Shown one piece after another: positions 12,718 through 15,731 of a stretch of DNA of 15,731 bases. A program made the position numbers and the translations under genes. This DNA comes from an uncultured Eubacteriales bacterium (GTDB taxonomy: Bacteria > Bacillota > Clostridia > Oscillospirales > Butyricicoccaceae): assembly GCA_934630445.1 (NCBI GenBank), contig CAKTWY010000037.1, positions 1-15,731 on the forward strand. The letters run 5' to 3'. Under the pieces are notes generated by a model, which was not told where the DNA came from, made no database searches, and saw only the letters and a program-made list of their open reading frames with translations. Each line of letters begins with the position of its first letter. The stretch's first letter is position 1.

Positions 12718-14163
12718 TCAGCGGTTTCTCCACACTGCCGGCACAAAGAGCATCAGCATGGGGAAAATTTCCAATCTGCCTGCAAGCATATTAAAGCTCA
12801 GCAAGCATTTGCCCAAGTCCGAAAAGCCTGCGAAATTCCCAGTCGGGCCCACTGCACCGAGGCCGGGCCCGATATTGTTCAGGCACGCCGCTACCGCGGT
12901 GGACGTGGTGACAAAGTCAAACCCGTCAAGTGAAAGCAGAAGCACCGACCCGGCATAAACCAGCATGTATACAAAAAAGAAAACCTGGATAGAGTTGGCC
13001 GTGTCGGCATTCACATTCTTCCCCTCCAGACGCACGGCCACCTGTGAGCGCGGCTGAAACATGTGCCGCAGCTCCCGCCAGCCCGTCTTAAGAAGAACGA
13101 TCACGCGCGCCGTTTTCAAGCCGCCGCCGGTCGACCCCGCGCTCGCGCCAAGGAACATCAGCAGCACCAGTATCATCTGGGAAAAGACCGGCCATGCGTT
13201 AAAATCCGCCGTGGCATACCCTGTCGTGGTGATGATCGACGCGACCTGGAACGCCGCATAGCGCAGCGCATGCAGCACACTTCCATACATATGCGAGATA
13301 TTCGCCGTGATGAGCGCGATGGAAACAGCAATGATCCCCAGATACCAGCGCAGCTCCTCACTGCGCAGCGCGCGCATGGCGTGCCCCGCCACGATGAAGT
13401 AGAAAAGGTTGAAATTCACGCCGAACAGGATCATGAACACCGTGATAACGCCGTCGATAAACGCACTGTCATAAAAGGCGATCGACGTATTTTTGATGCC
13501 GAAGCCGCCGGTACCCGCAGTGCCGAAGGCATGCGCCAGACTGTCGAAAAGCGGCATGCCGCCCATGCACAGAAGCACGACCTCCGCTGCCGTCATGAAG
13601 ATATAGATGCCGTAGAGGATGCGTGCGGTCAGCTTCATCTTCGAGACGAGCTTTCCCACGGTCGGCCCCGGTACCTCGGCGCGCAGCAGATGCATATTAT
13701 TGCCGTCGTTTGACTGCGGAAGGATCGCAAGCACGAAGACGAGCACGCCCATGCCGCCGATCCAGTGGGTAAAGCTCCTCCAGAACAGCATGCTGTGCGG
13801 AAGGGCTTCCACATCGGTCAGTATACTCGCTCCCGTCGTCGTAAAGCCTGAAATCGTCTCAAAAAGTGCGTCGACAAACGATGGGATCTCCCCGCTCAGA
13901 TAGAACGGCAGCGCTCCAAACACGGAAAGGATCACCCACGAGAGCGCGACCGTTAAAAACCCCTCGCGCGCATAAAACATCTTTTTCTTCGGCGGCTTTA
14001 TGCTCAGCGCCAGCCCCAGCGTAAAAAGCAGTGCCATCGGCACAAGAAATGCGAGCAGCGTGTGCTCGTTGTACGCCATCTCCACGATCAGCGGCAGCAG
14101 TAAGAGGGCCGCTTCCACCTTCATGATATTGCCGATGATGTAAAAAATCATCCTGTAATTCAA
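12718..14163 (-). CDS. trkH: Trk-type potassium uptake channel subunit TrkH
   Basis: 481 residues, the usual length. Four pore loops are visible: FTTTGAS (107-113), GTAGTGGFG (214-222), ITTTGYA (311-317) and NNIGPGLG (429-436), each with the filter glycine of the SKT superfamily. The sequence GGMGVLVFVLAILP follows the first pore. TrkH forms the K+ pathway in the cytoplasmic membrane and is gated by TrkA, encoded just upstream. The likely start is TTG at 14163, because MNYRMIFYIIG is the family N-terminus. An ATG four codons later has no better ribosome binding site. The best site, AAAGG, is about 13 nt away, so expression may be modest. Confidence 0.94.
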   Translation of the reverse strand: MNYRMIFYIIGNIMKVEAALLLLPLIVEMAYNEHTLLAFLVPMALLFTLGLALSIKPPKKKMFYAREGFLTVALSWVILSVFGALPFYLSGEIPSFVDALFETISGFTTTGASILTDVEALPHSMLFWRSFTHWIGGMGVLVFVLAILPQSNDGNNMHLLRAEVPGPTVGKLVSKMKLTARILYGIYIFMTAAEVVLLCMGGMPLFDSLAHAFGTAGTGGFGIKNTSIAFYDSAFIDGVITVFMILFGVNFNLFYFIVAGHAMRALRSEELRWYLGIIAVSIALITANISHMYGSVLHALRYAAFQVASIITTTGYATADFNAWPVFSQMILVLLMFLGASAGSTGGGLKTARVIVLLKTGWRELRHMFQPRSQVAVRLEGKNVNADTANSIQVFFFVYMLVYAGSVLLLSLDGFDFVTTSTAVAACLNNIGPGLGAVGPTGNFAGFSDLGKCLLSFNMLAGRLEIFPMLMLFVPAVWRNR

Positions 14164-14239
14164 CGCCGTATCCAGCCTTTCTCACCCGCGCGCTCCTTGC
14201 TCCGTCCGCGCGGCTGACAATGATAACGCATCTCCCGCG

Positions 14240-15613
14240 TCACGCTTCGACAATCGGCTCAATCATGTCGCCGAGATTGCGCAGGATCTGATGGTTTGTA
14301 ATAATGATTACGTTGTCGCCCGGCAGGATCTCGTCGTCGCCGCCTGGGATGATGAGCCTGCCTCCGCGGACGATGCAGGCGAGGAGCAGATTTTTGCGAA
14401 GCGGCAGCTTTTTCAGCGGGATGCCTGTCAGCTCCTGCCCCTCTCCCACATGGAACTCCACCGCTTCCACCTGCTGATCGACAATCTTATAAAGCGTCTC
14501 CACGCTTGAGCCCGCCGAGCCCTTCATCGCGCGAACATAGCGCACGATGCGGTTGGCAGTGATATATTTCGGCGATATGACGCTCGCGAGACCCACGCTC
14601 CCGAGCATGCGCACAAGTGACATGCGGTTGATCTTCGTGATAACCTTGCCGATGCCTTTGGAATCGGCATACATGGAAATAATGATATTCTCCTCGTCGA
14701 TGCCGGTGAGCGCCACGCACGCATCGTAGGTGTCAAGCCCCTCTTCCTCGAGGATATCCTGATCCGAGCCGTCGCCGTGGATGATCGTCGCGTGCGGCAG
14801 CGCGTCGCAGAGGAAATTGCAGCGCTTTTCATCCTGCTCGATGATCTTGATATGCATCATGCCCATTTCACCCAGCTGCTTGGCAAGGTAATAGCCAATG
14901 CGCCCGCCGCCGATGATCAGCGCGGATTTTGCCTTGCCCTTCAGGATGCCGAGCGATTTGAAAAAGCGCGTGATCTCGACCGGCGCGCCGGTCAGGGTGA
15001 TCTTATCCCCTTCGTGCAGCACAAAATCGCCATTCGGGATAAAAACATCGTCGCCGCGCTGCACCACACAGATCAGCACACGCACGTTATACGTGCCGTG
15101 AATGGTGTGCACCGCCTTCCCTGCCAGCGGGCTGCCCGGCAGAATTTTGATTTCCACCAGGTCGACGCGCCCGCGGGCGAACGAGTCGATCTTGAGCGCA
15201 GAGGGAAAGCGCAGAATGCGCGAAATTTCATTGGCTGCCTCCATCTCAGGGTTTACGACCATGCTCAGGCCCAATTCTTCCTTCAGGAACAAAAGCTGTT
15301 TTGAATATTCCGGGTCGCGCACGCGCGCAATGGTATGCCGTGCGCCGATCTTTTTGCCAACCATGCAGCTCATGATATTCAGCTCGTCCGATGATGTCGC
15401 GGCAATCAACAGGTCGGCCTTGTTGACGCCCGCCTCCATCTGCACCTCATAGCTGGCGCCGTTACCGCTGATGCCCATGACGTCATAAGCAGTCACTGCA
15501 TTATCGACCACTTTGGAACTGCTGTCGATGATGACGATATCATGCCCCTCCTGTGAGAGAAGCTGTGTCAGCGTATGGCCGACCTTGCCATCGCCGATAA
15601 TTACAATGCGCAT
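14240..15613 (-). CDS. trkA: Trk potassium uptake regulator TrkA
   Basis: 457 residues from ATG at 15613, matching the roughly 458 of E. coli TrkA. Two RCK units are present: the first starts MRIVIIGDGKVG with GxGxxG at 7-12, the second has ALIIGGGRIG with its glycine motif at 235-240. Each is followed by a TrkA-C domain (PLAGKAVHTIHGTYNV and LTGIPLKKLPL). The protein binds NAD(H) or ATP on the cytoplasmic side and gates TrkH. An extension to 15655 is in frame, but GGAG sits 5 nt before 15613 and the family starts MRI/MKI. The gap to trkH is 76 nt, same strand: one operon. A structured leader lies upstream. Confidence 0.95.
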   Translation of the reverse strand: MRIVIIGDGKVGHTLTQLLSQEGHDIVIIDSSSKVVDNAVTAYDVMGISGNGASYEVQMEAGVNKADLLIAATSSDELNIMSCMVGKKIGARHTIARVRDPEYSKQLLFLKEELGLSMVVNPEMEAANEISRILRFPSALKIDSFARGRVDLVEIKILPGSPLAGKAVHTIHGTYNVRVLICVVQRGDDVFIPNGDFVLHEGDKITLTGAPVEITRFFKSLGILKGKAKSALIIGGGRIGYYLAKQLGEMGMMHIKIIEQDEKRCNFLCDALPHATIIHGDGSDQDILEEEGLDTYDACVALTGIDEENIIISMYADSKGIGKVITKINRMSLVRMLGSVGLASVISPKYITANRIVRYVRAMKGSAGSSVETLYKIVDQQVEAVEFHVGEGQELTGIPLKKLPLRKNLLLACIVRGGRLIIPGGDDEILPGDNVIIITNHQILRNLGDMIEPIVEA

Positions 15614-15624
15614 TTTTGCTCCAT

Positions 15625-15731
15625 AGCCGTGCGGCCGAATCCGGCCCTCGTGCACGGCTGCCGTCCGTTATCGGCCTCCGGCATGCCGAATTTGCGATGC
15701 AAAAGCGTGTAAAAACCGCCCAGCCGTGCAC
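15625..15731 (-). promoter_or_regulatory. Structured leader of trkA with competing stems
   Basis: On the minus-strand transcript, segment A (15731-15721, GTGCACGGCTG) can pair over 11 bp with B (15660-15650, CAGCCGTGCAC). B can instead pair over 8 bp with C (15632-15625, GCACGGCT), which ends 2 nt before the GGAG of trkA (15622-15619). Between A and B lie a small hairpin (TTTGC-ATC-GCAAA, 15703-15691) and the palindrome CGGCATGCCG (15688-15679). This fits an attenuator or riboswitch-like control, but the promoter and the rest of the leader are outside the window. Confidence 0.4.

Noticed and set aside
14186..14213. 7-bp GC-only inverted repeat between trkA and trkH
   Set aside because: CCGCGCG/CGCGCGG with a 14-nt loop and no T-run; too weak to call a terminator in a GC-rich spacer.
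15614..15731. c-di-AMP (ydaO-type) riboswitch upstream of trkA
   Set aside because: A structured leader is present, but I do not see the conserved purine-rich core expected for that class.

Overview
The window looks like a chromosomal segment of a fairly GC-rich, anaerobic member of the Firmicutes (Clostridia/Eubacteriales type). The reasons are strong AGGAGG-type ribosome binding sites, near-consensus sigma-A promoters, an AadE-type enzyme, a feoA-feoB-Cys-rich mini-protein operon, a DsrE-like/LUD-domain pair and a Trk potassium system with Clostridia-style small neighbours. This is inference; there is no rRNA or phylogenetic marker. Almost all the DNA is coding, mostly on the minus strand.

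Layout from left to right. (1) 1-343: the N-terminal part of an ANT(6)/AadE-type nucleotidyltransferase, minus strand, running off the left edge, with its own promoter. (2) 345-650: a spacer rich in inverted repeats, ending in a 14-bp hairpin terminator. (3) 639-3165: ferrous iron uptake operon feoA-feoB-Cys-rich membrane peptide (minus), with a near-consensus promoter and two dyads in its leader. (4) 3241-9576: a four-gene efflux operon (minus), in transcription order a TolC-like protein, a lipoprotein membrane-fusion subunit, an RND permease and a TetR regulator. The last three genes are joined by ATGA overlaps. The promoter has a perfect 20-bp palindrome just downstream of the predicted start of transcription, and a terminator follows tetR. 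(5) 9618-10667: a divergent plus-strand pair, DsrE-like and LUD-domain. (6) 10668-11964: an AT-richer island whose only convincing gene is an XRE-family regulator with three membrane segments. It is bracketed by a perfect 16-bp inverted repeat that continues imperfectly inward and holds many hairpins. (7) 11965-15613: a trkA-trkH-flavodoxin-small membrane protein operon (minus), with a potentially bistable RNA leader upstream of trkA reaching the right edge.

How the parts work together. Feo and Trk are housekeeping ion uptake systems. The TetR encoded at the end of the efflux operon most likely represses its own operon through the palindrome. The most unusual points are a complete RND/MFP/TolC-like set in what appears to be a monoderm, with a TolC-like subunit that has no room for a beta-barrel; the inverted-repeat-bounded XRE island; and the competing stems ahead of trkA. 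I saw no CRISPR array, tRNA, rRNA, transposase or phage gene.
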